Source of the DNA: JAEZFI01 sp044508215
GTDB lineage: Bacteria; Actinomycetota; Acidimicrobiia; Acidimicrobiales; Microtrichaceae
DNA: 64,000 bases
NCBI GenBank assembly: GCA_044508215.1
Contig: JBIQID010000001.1
Coordinates: forward strand, 41,046-105,045
Direction: 5' to 3'
The notes below the pieces were generated by a model that was not told the origin of the DNA, did not search any database, and saw nothing but the letters and a program-made list of their open reading frames with translations. Within the stretch, counting starts at the first letter, position 1, and the number at the start of each line of letters is the position of its first letter. A program made the translations under genes and the position numbers. Below, one piece after another: positions 42,945 to 51,742 of the stretch.

Positions 42945-44447
42945 ATGGAGACCGTCCTGATCATCCTGGCCGTGCTCGTGGTCGTCGGCGGAGCTGGCGC
43001 CTTCTTCGTGGCGCGGAGCCGTTCGGGCAGGGCCGAGACCCTCGAGCCGCCGCGCCCGCCGGCGGGCACCATCACGAAGGAGCGCCCTGGCGGCACCACC
43101 GTGCTCGAGCCGCCGCCCGAGGTGCTCGCGCCGGAGGACGCTGCGCCCACGCTCGAAGCGCCGCCGGTCGCTCCTCCCGAGGTCGAGGCTCCGCCGGAAG
43201 CCCCGCCCGACGAGCCGGTCGAGGAGCTGGTCAAGCCCACGTTCCGAGACCGCCTGGCGAAGGCACGGGGTGCGTTCGCCGGAGCCCTCGGCTCCATCCG
43301 TGGTCGCGACAAGATCGATGCGGCCGCATGGGAGGAGCTGGAGGATGCGCTCCTCGTCGCTGACGTGGGCATCGGTCCCGCGGAGGCGCTGCTCGACGCC
43401 GTCCGCGCCCGGGTGAAGGAAGAGGGCATCGAGGACGCCGACGGCCTCATCGCCGCGGTGAAGGCCGAGATGAAGGCCCGTCTTGCCGGACCGGTCGAGC
43501 TCCGCACGGCCGACGAGCCGCCGAGCGTGTGGCTGTTCGTGGGCGTCAACGGCGTGGGCAAGACGACCACGATCGGCAAGGTTGGCCGACGCCTCGCCGA
43601 TGAGGGGAAGTCGATCGTCATGGCGGCCGGCGACACGTTCCGCGCCGCGGCCGCCGAACAGCTCGGGACCTGGGCGGACCGCTCCGGTGCGGACCTGGTG
43701 CGCGGCGCCGAGGGCGGCGACCCGTCCTCGGTCATCTTCGATGCGATCGCACGTGGGGCTGCGAACGGCGCCGACGTGGTGCTCTGCGACACCGCCGGCC
43801 GGCTGCACACCAAGGCGAACCTCATGGAGGAGCTGTCGAAGGTGCGCCGCGTCGCCGACAAGGGCGCCGGCACCGTCACCGAGGTGCTGCTGGTGATCGA
43901 CGCCACCACGGGCCAGAACGGCCTGGTCCAGGCTCGTCAGTTCACGGAGGCCACGGACGTCACCGGTGTGGTGCTCACCAAGCTCGACGGGTCCGCGAAG
44001 GGCGGCATCGTTTTCGCCATCGCCTCCGAGCTGGGCATCCCCGTGAAGCTCGTGGGCCTGGGGGAGACGGCGGGCGGCCTCCTCCACTTCGACGCCCCCC
44101 AGGTCGTCCTGGCGGTGGTCGGTGGATGGGCCGGCCCGGCTCCCCTCAAGCTTGACCTCGTTCTCCGGCTTCGGCACCCGGCTCGCCTCCGAGTGAGCCC
44201 GGTCAATCGGCCCCGATGGGTGCCCTTGGATTTCGGGACAACTGACGTTGCCGGGGGTCATGAGGCTGTCGTCCAGGGGAGCTGGGGTGCGAGGCCGGCT
44301 CGGTCCAGCATGATCATGGTGATGAAGGCTTGGGGGTCGTGGAAGCCGCGGGCGTTGGCGCGGATCCGTCCGATCGAGGCGTTGTTGGACTCGGCGATCC
44401 CGTTGGTGAGCCGCCACTCGATGGTCGCTTCGATCGACGGGCGGTAG
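42945..44447 (+). CDS. ftsY: Signal recognition particle receptor FtsY with an added tail
   Basis: The protein has an N-terminal membrane anchor (about residues 4-23), an acidic and Pro-rich region to about residue 100, the SRP54-N helical domain, and the GTPase domain with VGVNGVGKTTTIGK, AGDTFRAAA, DTAGRLHTKANLMEEL and TKLDGSAKGGI. It docks the SRP-ribosome complex at the membrane. FtsY normally stops a few residues after the last G motif (VKLVGLGE...), about residue 390. Here no stop occurs and 110 more residues are read, the last 75 from an ISL3 element. Core motifs are all intact. Confidence 0.9.
   Translation: METVLIILAVLVVVGGAGAFFVARSRSGRAETLEPPRPPAGTITKERPGGTTVLEPPPEVLAPEDAAPTLEAPPVAPPEVEAPPEAPPDEPVEELVKPTFRDRLAKARGAFAGALGSIRGRDKIDAAAWEELEDALLVADVGIGPAEALLDAVRARVKEEGIEDADGLIAAVKAEMKARLAGPVELRTADEPPSVWLFVGVNGVGKTTTIGKVGRRLADEGKSIVMAAGDTFRAAAAEQLGTWADRSGADLVRGAEGGDPSSVIFDAIARGAANGADVVLCDTAGRLHTKANLMEELSKVRRVADKGAGTVTEVLLVIDATTGQNGLVQARQFTEATDVTGVVLTKLDGSAKGGIVFAIASELGIPVKLVGLGETAGGLLHFDAPQVVLAVVGGWAGPAPLKLDLVLRLRHPARLRVSPVNRPRWVPLDFGTTDVAGGHEAVVQGSWGARPARSSMIMVMKAWGSWKPRALARIRPIEALLDSAIPLVSRHSMVASIDGR
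44219..44265. repeat. Left terminal inverted repeat of the ISL3 element
   Basis: It begins GGTGCCCTTGGATTTCGG and shares CAACTGACG and GCCGGGGGT with the right repeat. The transposase stop codon lies inside it. Confidence 0.8.
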
Positions 44448-45267
44448 GCCCGGATCGTGCGGGCGAGCTTCACGAAAGGCGCGAGTTTCGAACGTGAGGC
44501 GTAGGCGAGCCAGTCGTCGAGCGCCCGGCGCGCAGCGAGGAGCGGCAGGGCGAAGATGTCGCGCAGTTCTTCTTTCAGTTGCCATGCCCGGAACGTTCTC
44601 GAGTTGGCTCGGGCGAGGTCGCGGATCACGCCCTTCTGGCCGGCGGTGAGGTTCTCCCAGTTGCGGCGCAACAAGAACCGCAGCCCCTTGAACTCCTTCG
44701 CGGCCTTCGCCGCTCCCGCCTGGCGGAGCCGGTTCCACTCGGCCCGGCGGACCTCATCGAGCGCTCCGGTGGCCCAGCTGATCACGTGGAACGTGTCCAA
44801 ACAGACGATCGCGTCGGGGGCCCGCACCGCGACGACATCGGTGATCCACCTGGCACCATCCGCGGTGGCCACGACACCCCGTAGCGGTCGGCCGCGGCCT
44901 GCTTGTTCCCCACGATCGCGTCGTGGACGACGACGTCCTCGAACGCCCGGGTGAACGCACTGTCGTGGCGGGCCAACGGCACCGCAGCGACCGTGGGGCC
45001 ACACCCTCGACAGTCGACCCGGCGACCCACCGCGACGATCTCCACCGTGGCGAACCCCGCGTCGAGGTGCCGCCACCGACGCTGCCCGTCTCCGTTGTCG
45101 AACCATGACGCGAGCTCGCCGCAGCGACCGCAGCGGCCCCGCCGGCGCACCTTTGGGCGAACACACACCACCAACCGCGGCCGCCGGCCCTCAACCAGCT
45201 CGACGTCGGTGATCACGACCTCGCGGGAGAACCCGCAGATCGCCTTGAGTACCTTGCTGACGCGCAC
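44258..45267 (-). pseudogene. ISL3 transposase, internally deleted and frameshifted
   Basis: Reading starts at 45267 with the N-terminal zinc-finger part (CGRCGELASWF, VDCRGCGPTVAAVPLARH) and the first helix-turn-helix up to about 44880 (DRYGVSW). The remaining part continues in a second frame from about 44880 to 44258 with ADGARWITDVVAVRAPDA, CLDTFHVISWATGALDEVRR and GIAESNNASIGRIRANARGF. The expected middle segment, including the first catalytic Asp (usually in a GIDE-type motif), is gone, so the element cannot move on its own. Confidence 0.85.
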
Positions 45268-45331
45268 GCCGTTCGCTCCTCGCTGCCGTTCCTAGACAGC
45301 TCGGAAGCTACGGGCCGGGCGGCGTGCGCAC

Positions 45332-45377
45332 CCTCAACCCACCCCCGGCTCCGTCAGTTGAGCCGGTTTAGGGCACC
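45332..45377. repeat. Right terminal inverted repeat of the ISL3 element
   Basis: On the reverse strand it reads GGTGCCCTAAACCGGCTC and then CAACTGACG, matching the left repeat in three blocks. Confidence 0.8.
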
Positions 45378-45399
45378 GGTGGTCGTCATGTCAGCACGG

Positions 45400-45428
45400 T
45401 ACGAGGCGAGGGCCTCTTTCGCCTCGTA
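45400..45428. terminator. Hairpin after the ISL3 element, before ffh
   Basis: A perfect 10-base stem TACGAGGCGA/TCGCCTCGTA around a 9-base loop (GGGCCTCTT). It may be the original terminator of ftsY, now separated from it by the insertion. Confidence 0.55.
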
Positions 45429-45478
45429 GCGAAGCAGCTCCGGCGGCCGGGCTTCTCGGAGCGTTCGGGGCCGGACGG

Positions 45479-45484
45479 TAGGCT
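45479..45484 (+). promoter_or_regulatory. -10 element (TAGGCT) of ffh
   Basis: TAGGCT is 9 bases before the ATG at 45494. Confidence 0.45.
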
Positions 45485-45493
45485 CGTCTGACC

Positions 45494-46963
45494 ATGTTCG
45501 AAACACTCTCCGACCGCTTCGAGGGCATCTTCAAGCGCCTCAAGGGCAAGGGTCGCCTCACCGAGGAGGACGTCGACGCCGTCCTCCGCGAGATCCGGGT
45601 CGCCCTGCTCGAAGCCGACGTCAACGTCGGCGTCGTCCGCACCATCCAGTCCCGCATCCGCGAACGGGTCGTCGGCACCGAGCTGGACGGACCGCTCAAC
45701 CCCAGCCAGATCGTCATCAAGGCCGTCAACGAGGAGCTGACCGCAGCGCTCGGCGGCGAGACGATGCGGATCACCTTCGCATCGAAGCCGCCCACCGTCG
45801 TGCTGATGGCCGGCCTCCAGGGCTCGGGCAAGACCACGAACTCCGCCAAGCTCGCCCGCTGGTTCAAGGCGCAGGGCCGCAACCCGCTGCTGGTCGGCGC
45901 CGACCTCCAGCGTCCCGCCGCCGTCGAGCAGCTGCGGACCCTCGGTGGCCAGGTCGGCGTGCCGGTGTTCAGCGAGCCGACCGACCCCGTCTCGGTGGCC
46001 CGGGCAGCGCTCGAGGAGGCCCAGCGGACCGGACGTGACGTCCTGATCTGCGACACCGCCGGCCGCCTCGCCATCGACGCCGAGCTGATGGAGCAGGTCC
46101 GCCAGATCTCCGAGGTGCTGGAGCCGGACTACACGTTCCTCGTCATCGACGCGATGACCGGCCAGGACGCCGTCAACGTCGCACAGTCGTTCCACGAGAC
46201 CCTCGAGCTCGACGCCGTCATCCTCACCAAGCTCGACGGCGACGCCCGCGGCGGTGCGGCGCTCTCCGTGAAGGAGGTGGTCGGCCGCCCGATCGCCTTC
46301 GCGTCGGTGGGCGAGAAGCTCGACGACTTCGAGCAGTTCCACCCCGACCGGCTCGCCGGGCGCATCCTCGGCATGGGCGACGTGCTCACCCTCATCGAGA
46401 AGGCCGAGGCTGCGTACGAGGCCGAGGAGGCGGAGGAGGCGGCGCAACGCCTGCTCGAAGGCACCTTCACCCTCGACGACTTCCTCGACCAGATGCAGGC
46501 CATCAAGAAGATGGGGAAGCTCTCCTCCCTGGTCGCGATGATGCCCGGCATCCCCAAGGAGGTCCGCGACGTCGAGATCGGCGACAAGGAGGTCGGCCGC
46601 ATCGAGGCGATCATCCGCTCGATGACGCCCCAGGAGCGCGTAGACCCGGACCTGATCGACACCTCCCGCCGCTCCCGCATCGCCAAGGGGTCGGGCACGC
46701 AGCCCACCGAGGTGGCGCAGCTGCTCCAACAGTTCAGCCAGATGCGCAAGATGATGCAGCAGATGGGCCAGGGCGCCGTCAGCCGCGTGAAGAAGAAGAA
46801 CGCGAAGAAGAAGGGCAAGAAGAAGGGGCCCGGAGGGGGGCGCGTCACCGCGAAGGGGACCGCACCCGTCGGGGCGAAGCCCTACCGCCTGCCCGGCCTC
46901 GACCCTCTGGCCGATCAGATCGAGAAGGCCGGCCTCGACCTGCCCGAGTTGCGCCAGCAGTAG
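45494..46963 (+). CDS. ffh: Signal recognition particle protein Ffh (SRP54)
   Basis: The 489-residue protein has the N domain, the GTPase domain (GLQGSGKTTNSAKLA, VGADLQRPAAVEQL, DTAGRLAIDAELMEQ, TKLDGDARGGAAL) and a Met-rich M domain (IKKMGKLSSLVAMMPGIP, SRRSRIAKGSGTQ, FSQMRKMMQQMGQG). The tail is Lys-rich and then ends in LPELRQQ. It binds signal peptides and 4.5S RNA and pairs with FtsY just upstream. A 48-base palindrome follows its stop. Confidence 0.97.
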   Translation: MFETLSDRFEGIFKRLKGKGRLTEEDVDAVLREIRVALLEADVNVGVVRTIQSRIRERVVGTELDGPLNPSQIVIKAVNEELTAALGGETMRITFASKPPTVVLMAGLQGSGKTTNSAKLARWFKAQGRNPLLVGADLQRPAAVEQLRTLGGQVGVPVFSEPTDPVSVARAALEEAQRTGRDVLICDTAGRLAIDAELMEQVRQISEVLEPDYTFLVIDAMTGQDAVNVAQSFHETLELDAVILTKLDGDARGGAALSVKEVVGRPIAFASVGEKLDDFEQFHPDRLAGRILGMGDVLTLIEKAEAAYEAEEAEEAAQRLLEGTFTLDDFLDQMQAIKKMGKLSSLVAMMPGIPKEVRDVEIGDKEVGRIEAIIRSMTPQERVDPDLIDTSRRSRIAKGSGTQPTEVAQLLQQFSQMRKMMQQMGQGAVSRVKKKNAKKKGKKKGPGGGRVTAKGTAPVGAKPYRLPGLDPLADQIEKAGLDLPELRQQ

Positions 46964-46977
46964 GCCTCGACGGCCGG

Positions 46978-47025
46978 TTTCGTCGCGCAGGGTGCGACGG
47001 ATCCGTCGCACCCTGCAGGACAGAA
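46978..47025. repeat. 48-base palindromic element, copy 3, after ffh
   Basis: Arms 46978-46998 and 47005-47025 surround GGATCC. Ends are TTTCGT and ACAGAA. With its GATC centre it links this subfamily to the copies at 6619 and 8380. It starts 14 bases after the ffh stop and may terminate transcription. Confidence 0.85.
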
Positions 47026-47083
47026 CCGGTGGGTGGGGTGAAGTTCCACCGGCGGGTGCTGGGGGTCACCCCGGAGTGGTTGC

Positions 47084-47089
47084 TAACAT
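47084..47089 (+). promoter_or_regulatory. Possible -10 element (TAACAT) for rpoZ
   Basis: TAACAT gives a leader of about 55-60 bases to the rpoZ start at 47153; no good -35 is visible. Confidence 0.35.
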
Positions 47090-47152
47090 CGTCCGGCCGC
47101 GGCCACGCCGCGCAACCCCCGACACGAGGCGCGCCACAGCGCCGGGAGCGAC

Positions 47153-47485
47153 ATGAGCGAAGCATTCGACACGATGATGGATCCGCCCGTGGAGGAGCTG
47201 CTGGAGCGGACCGACTCCAAGTTCGCCCTCGTGGCGCTCGCCTCCCGTCGTGCCCGTGACATCAACAGCTACTACAGCCAGCTGGGCGATGGCCTGGGCA
47301 TGGTGCCGCCGCCGCAGGTGACCTCCACCGCGTCGAAGTCGCTGTCGATCGCCTTCGAGGAGATCGCCGCCGACAAGATCCAGCTCGCCGAGCTCCCCTC
47401 CGAGGACGAGGTCGCGGCCGCCGAGGCCGCCGCGGCAGCTGACGCCGCCGCAGAGGCGGCCGGCGAGGCCGAGCCCACCGACTGA
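47153..47485 (+). CDS. rpoZ: RNA polymerase omega subunit
   Basis: A 110-residue protein with the omega core: MDPPVEELLERTDSKFALVALASRRARDINSYYSQL. The C-terminus is Ala/Glu-rich. It stabilises the beta' subunit of RNA polymerase. As usual in actinobacteria it precedes coaBC; the customary upstream gmk gene is not in the window. Confidence 0.93.
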   Translation: MSEAFDTMMDPPVEELLERTDSKFALVALASRRARDINSYYSQLGDGLGMVPPPQVTSTASKSLSIAFEEIAADKIQLAELPSEDEVAAAEAAAAADAAAEAAGEAEPTD

Positions 47486-47499
47486 GGACCGCACCGGCG

Positions 47500-48759
47500 G
47501 TGACCGACCAGGCCGTCGGCCCGACCGACCTCGCAGCGCTGCGTGGACGACGCGTCGTCCTCGGCGTCTCCGGCGGCATCGCCGCCTACAAGGCCGTGGA
47601 GGTCTGCCGTCGTCTCGTCGACGCAGGCGCGCACGTCGTGCCGGTCATGACCGCCGGGGCCAAGCGGTTCGTCGGAGAGACCACCTTCTCCGCCCTGGCC
47701 TCCGAGCCGGTGCGGACCCGTCTCTTCGACGACGCCGACCCCATCCCGCACACTCGCCTGGGCCAAGGCGCGGACCTCGTGATCGTCGCACCGGCGACAG
47801 CTCGGCTGCTGTCCTCGTACGCCACGGGCTACAGCCACGACCTCCTCACCTCGACGCTGATCGCCACCCGTGCGCCGGTGCTGGTCTGCCCGGCGATGCA
47901 CACCGAGATGTGGGAGCACCCGGCGGTGCAGGACAACCTCGCCACCCTCCGCTCCCGGGGCGTCCACGTGGTCGACCCCGAGCCAGGGCGGCTCGCCGGC
48001 GGCGACGTGGGCCACGGCCGGCTGGCCTCACCCGAGCGGATCGTGGCGGCAGCCGCGCGAGTCCTCGGCGGGGCGGCGACGCGTCCGCGGGACCTGGCCG
48101 GGCTCGGGGTGCTCGTGAGCGCCGGCGGCACCCGTGAACCGATCGACCCCGTCCGCTTCATCGGCAACCGCTCGTCGGGCAAGCAGGGCCATGCGATCGC
48201 CGCTGCCGCCGCCCGCCGTGGCGCCCAGGTGACCCTCGTGACCACCACGTCGCTGCCCACGCCCCCCGGCGTCGAACGGGTCGACGTGGAGACCGCAGCG
48301 GAGATGTTCGACGCCATGACCGCTCGCTCAGCCGCCGCCGACGTCGTGGTGATGACAGCGGCGGTCGCCGACTTCCGACCGAAGGTCGTGGTCGACGAGA
48401 AGATCAAGAAGGCCGAGGGCGCGCCCAACCTGGTGCTCGAGGAGACCGCTGATATCCTCGCGGCGCTCGGCGAGGCCAAACCGTCGGGGCAGACGCTCGT
48501 CGGGTTCGCAGCCGAGACGGGCGACCTGCGCCGACATGCGGCAGCGAAGCTGGCACGCAAACGGGCCGACCTGATCGTCGGCAACGACGTGTCCGCACCC
48601 GGTGTCGGGTTCGAGCACGACACCAACGCGGTGGTGATCCTCTGCGCCTCCGGGCGGGAGGTGGAGGTGCCGCTCAGCGACAAGTCCGAGATCGCCGACG
48701 CCCTCCTCGATGTGATCGTCGAGGAGCGTGGCGGTGGGGGAGAGGAAGCAGGCACATGA
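47500..48759 (+). CDS. coaBC: Bifunctional phosphopantothenoylcysteine decarboxylase/synthetase
   Basis: The 419-residue protein has the flavin-binding CoaC half (VVLGVSGGIAAYKAVEV; the catalytic His in IPHTRLGQGADL; PAMHTEMWEHP) and the CoaB half (VSAGGTREPIDPVRFIGNRSSGKQG, then KIKKAEGAP). It makes 4'-phosphopantetheine, the substrate of CoaD encoded elsewhere in this window. It starts at GTG 47500, 14 bases after the rpoZ stop, and overlaps metK (ATGA). Confidence 0.95.
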   Translation: MTDQAVGPTDLAALRGRRVVLGVSGGIAAYKAVEVCRRLVDAGAHVVPVMTAGAKRFVGETTFSALASEPVRTRLFDDADPIPHTRLGQGADLVIVAPATARLLSSYATGYSHDLLTSTLIATRAPVLVCPAMHTEMWEHPAVQDNLATLRSRGVHVVDPEPGRLAGGDVGHGRLASPERIVAAAARVLGGAATRPRDLAGLGVLVSAGGTREPIDPVRFIGNRSSGKQGHAIAAAAARRGAQVTLVTTTSLPTPPGVERVDVETAAEMFDAMTARSAAADVVVMTAAVADFRPKVVVDEKIKKAEGAPNLVLEETADILAALGEAKPSGQTLVGFAAETGDLRRHAAAKLARKRADLIVGNDVSAPGVGFEHDTNAVVILCASGREVEVPLSDKSEIADALLDVIVEERGGGGEEAGT

Positions 48760-49952
48760 GCAACTGGACGTTCACCTCGGAGTCCGTGACCGAGGGTCAT
48801 CCGGACAAGATGGCGGACCAGATCTCCGACGCCGTCCTGGACGCGATCCTGGCGAAGGACCCGACCGCCCGCGTGGCGTGCGAGACCATGGTGACCACCG
48901 GGCTCTGCATCGTCGCGGGTGAGATCTCCACCAGCGCCTACGTCGACATCCCGACGATCGCCCGCGAGACCATCAAGGGCATCGGCTACGACCGCGAGTC
49001 GTTCGGCTACGACGGCGCGACGTGCGGCGTGATGGTGGCGCTCGACGAGCAGTCTCCCGACATCGCCCAGGGCGTCGACGACTCCGAGGAGGTCCGCTCC
49101 GGCGCCGCCGGTGAGGAGGACCAGCTCGACAAGCAGGGCGCCGGCGACCAGGGGATGATGTTCGGCTACGCCTGCGACGAGACCGACGTGCTCATGCCGC
49201 TGCCGATCCACGTCGCGCACCGCATGTCCGAACGGCTCGCCGAGGTCCGCAAGTCCGGCGTGCTGCCGTACCTCCGCCCCGACGGCAAGACCCAGGTGAC
49301 CTTCGAGTACGAGGGCAACCGCCCAGTGCGCCTGAAGGCCGTGCTGATCTCCACCCAGCACAACCCCGGCGTCGACCGCGACACCGAGATCCGGCCCGAC
49401 CTCATCGACGCCGTGATCCGTCCGGTGATCCCCGAGCAGTTCGCCGACGACCTCTACGACGTCTACGTGAACCCCACCGGCAACTTCGTGGTGGGCGGCC
49501 CGGTCGGCGACTGCGGCCTCACCGGCCGCAAGATCATCGTCGACACCTACGGCGGCATGGCCCGCCACGGCGGCGGTGCGTTCAGTGGCAAGGACCCGTC
49601 GAAGGTCGACCGCTCGGCCGCGTACGCCGCTCGTTGGGTGGCGAAGAACGTGGTGGCGTCCGGCGCTGCCAGCCGCTGCGAGGTGCAGGTCGCCTACGCC
49701 ATCGGCATGGCCCGCCCCGTGTCGGTCCTGGTCGAGACGTTCGGGACCTCGAAGGTGGACGAGGCGAAGCTCGAGGGTGCGGTGAAGGACGTCTTCGACC
49801 TCCGGCCCGCCGCCATCGCACGGGACCTCGACCTGCGGCGCCCGGTCTTCCAGCCCACTGCGGCGTACGGGCACTTCGGCCGGGTCGGCGAGGGCTTCAC
49901 CTGGGAGCTCACCAACCGCGTCGACGACCTGAAGTCCGCCCTCGGGCTCTGA
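48756..49952 (+). CDS. metK: S-adenosylmethionine synthetase
   Basis: The 398-residue protein has all MetK signatures: GHPDKMADQISDAVLD, GAGDQGMMFGYA, GGGAFSGKDPSKVDRSAAY. It makes SAM from methionine and ATP, which is also the methyl donor for the RsmD, RsmB and TrmH-type enzymes encoded nearby. The ATG overlaps the coaBC stop. Confidence 0.97.
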   Translation: MSNWTFTSESVTEGHPDKMADQISDAVLDAILAKDPTARVACETMVTTGLCIVAGEISTSAYVDIPTIARETIKGIGYDRESFGYDGATCGVMVALDEQSPDIAQGVDDSEEVRSGAAGEEDQLDKQGAGDQGMMFGYACDETDVLMPLPIHVAHRMSERLAEVRKSGVLPYLRPDGKTQVTFEYEGNRPVRLKAVLISTQHNPGVDRDTEIRPDLIDAVIRPVIPEQFADDLYDVYVNPTGNFVVGGPVGDCGLTGRKIIVDTYGGMARHGGGAFSGKDPSKVDRSAAYAARWVAKNVVASGAASRCEVQVAYAIGMARPVSVLVETFGTSKVDEAKLEGAVKDVFDLRPAAIARDLDLRRPVFQPTAAYGHFGRVGEGFTWELTNRVDDLKSALGL

Positions 49953-51718
49953 GCGCCCGCCGTCGGGGCCCCACGCTCTGGGACCCCGGCCCCACACCGG
50001 CTCCGCCCGGCACAGGTGACGATCCGCCGCGGCTGATCGTCCGCGTCGTCCCCGACGTCCCTGCGATCGACCGCTCCTTCGACTACTCGGTTCCCGAGGG
50101 GTGGGAGCAGCGCGTCCGGGTGGGGACGATGGTCCGCGTCCCTCTGGCCGGTCGCCGGGTGGGCGGATGGGTCGAGCAGGTGGACGTCGAACCTCCACCC
50201 GGGGTGCGGATCGAGCCGCTCGCCAAGATCTCGGGCGCAGGCCCGTCGGCTGAGGTGCTCGACCTCTGCCGGTGGGCGGCGTGGAGGTGGGCCGGGCGGC
50301 TCGCCACCTTCCTCCGCCTCGCGTCGCCGGAGCGGATGGTCCCGGCAGTCTCGTCACGCCCGCCGGCGCCACGATCGGGTGCCGATCCCCGTCCGCCGCG
50401 GCAGGTGCTGCGGGTGGCGCCGGCGAACCCCACCGATGAGATCGTGCTCGAGGCCTGCTCGCACGGCCCCCACCTCGTGGTGTGCCCATCGGTCGCCCAG
50501 GCCGCCGCGCTGGCACGCCGGCTCCGCGCTGCGGGTGTGCGCACGGCGCTCCACCCCGACGACTGGGGGCGAGCAGCTGCCGGAGGCGTCACCGTGGTGG
50601 GCGCACGGTCGGCAGCGTTCGCCCCGATGCCCGACCTCGCCGGGGTCGTGCTCCTCGACGAGCACGACGAGGCCCTCCAGAGCGAGGGGTCACCCACCTG
50701 GCACGCCCGCGAGGTGGTGCTGGAGCGAGCCCGGCGGGCCCGGGTCCCGGCCACCCTCGTGTCCCCGGTGCCTTCACTGGAGGCCACGGCCCGGTCGCCC
50801 CTCGTCGTCGGGGACCGAGCCATCGAGCGCTCGGGCTGGGCCGCCATCCACGTCGTCGACCGCACGGAGGACGACCTGGCCCGCAGCGGCCTCTACTCGC
50901 CGGAGCTGGTGCCGTTCCTCCGCGGCGACGACCCGGTGCTGTGCGTGCTGAACCGCAAGGGGCGGGCGCAGCTGCTGGCGTGCCGGTCGTGCCGGGCGCT
51001 GCTCGCCTGCGAGCGATGCGAGGGCCCGCTGCAGCAACCCGCCGAGGGCGTGTTGCGGTGCCGACGGTGCGAGGCGGAGCGGCCGGTGGTCTGCCAGGTC
51101 TGCGGCAGCAGTGCCACGGCGCTGCTCCGGCAAGGGGTGACCCGGGCGCGGGAGGAGCTGGAGGCACTCCTCGGCGAGCCCGTCGAGGAGGTCGGTCCCG
51201 ACAGCCCGCCGGGCGCACGGGTGGCGATCGGCACCGAGGCGGTGCTCCACCGGGTCCGCTCCGCCGCCACCGTGGTCTTCCTCGAGCTCGACCAGGAGCT
51301 GTTCGCCCCGCGCTACCGGGCCGCAGAGGAGGCGCTGGCGCTGCTGGCCCGGGCGTCGCGGGTGGTCGGTGGTCGAGACGGTCGGGTGGTGGTGCAGACG
51401 CGCGTCCCTGACCACGAGGTGATCCGTGCCGCGACGCTCGCCGACCCGTCGATCGTGTCGAGTGCCGAGGCGACCCGACGGGAGGTCGCCCGGTTTCCGC
51501 CGGCCGTGACGATCGCGATCGTGGGCGGCGAGGCGGCGCCGGCGTTCATGGAGGCGTTCGGGCGTCCGATCGGCATCGAGGTGGCGGGCGGCGGCGCGGG
51601 CGGTGACTGGACGCTCGTGGCGGACGACCGGAAGCTGCTGCTCGACGCGCTGGCAGCCACTCCTCGCCCGCCCGGGCGACTGCGTCTGCAGATCGACCCC
51701 ATGCGGATCAGGAGCTGA
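49949..51718 (+). CDS. priA: PriA-like primosomal protein, helicase motifs lost
   Basis: From the metK stop the frame runs 589 residues. The conserved N-terminal domain begins LIVRVVPDVPAIDRSFDYSV. The Walker A motif GxTGSGKT of active PriA is missing and DEEHD has become DEHDEALQ, as in other actinobacterial PriA proteins. The Cys clusters for zinc (CRSC, CERC, CRRC, CQVC) are present. It should bind replication forks but probably does not unwind DNA. No ATG, GTG or TTG lies in frame between the metK stop and the conserved N-terminus. The CTG at 49949, overlapping the metK stop as CTGA, is the best candidate start. Confidence 0.8.
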   Translation: MSARRRGPTLWDPGPTPAPPGTGDDPPRLIVRVVPDVPAIDRSFDYSVPEGWEQRVRVGTMVRVPLAGRRVGGWVEQVDVEPPPGVRIEPLAKISGAGPSAEVLDLCRWAAWRWAGRLATFLRLASPERMVPAVSSRPPAPRSGADPRPPRQVLRVAPANPTDEIVLEACSHGPHLVVCPSVAQAAALARRLRAAGVRTALHPDDWGRAAAGGVTVVGARSAAFAPMPDLAGVVLLDEHDEALQSEGSPTWHAREVVLERARRARVPATLVSPVPSLEATARSPLVVGDRAIERSGWAAIHVVDRTEDDLARSGLYSPELVPFLRGDDPVLCVLNRKGRAQLLACRSCRALLACERCEGPLQQPAEGVLRCRRCEAERPVVCQVCGSSATALLRQGVTRAREELEALLGEPVEEVGPDSPPGARVAIGTEAVLHRVRSAATVVFLELDQELFAPRYRAAEEALALLARASRVVGGRDGRVVVQTRVPDHEVIRAATLADPSIVSSAEATRREVARFPPAVTIAIVGGEAAPAFMEAFGRPIGIEVAGGGAGGDWTLVADDRKLLLDALAATPRPPGRLRLQIDPMRIRS

Positions 51719-51742
51719 CCCGCCGCTGGGGCCGACGCGGGA

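Larger units (their letters stand above)
44219..45377. mobile_element. ISL3-family insertion sequence, decayed
   Basis: About 1159 bases bounded by imperfect inverted repeats of 46-47 bases (44219-44265 and 45332-45377). Shared blocks are GGTGCCCT, CAACTGACG and GCCGGGGGT...GAGG. It carries an ISL3 transposase gene on the minus strand with an internal loss and frameshift. The flanking 8 bases (CCCCGATG left, GGTGGTCG right) show no target duplication, so rearrangement or later decay at the ends is likely. Confidence 0.85.

Noticed and set aside
44219..45377. Element as a MITE
   Set aside because: It contains most of a transposase gene and is over 1 kb, so it is a decayed IS rather than a MITE.
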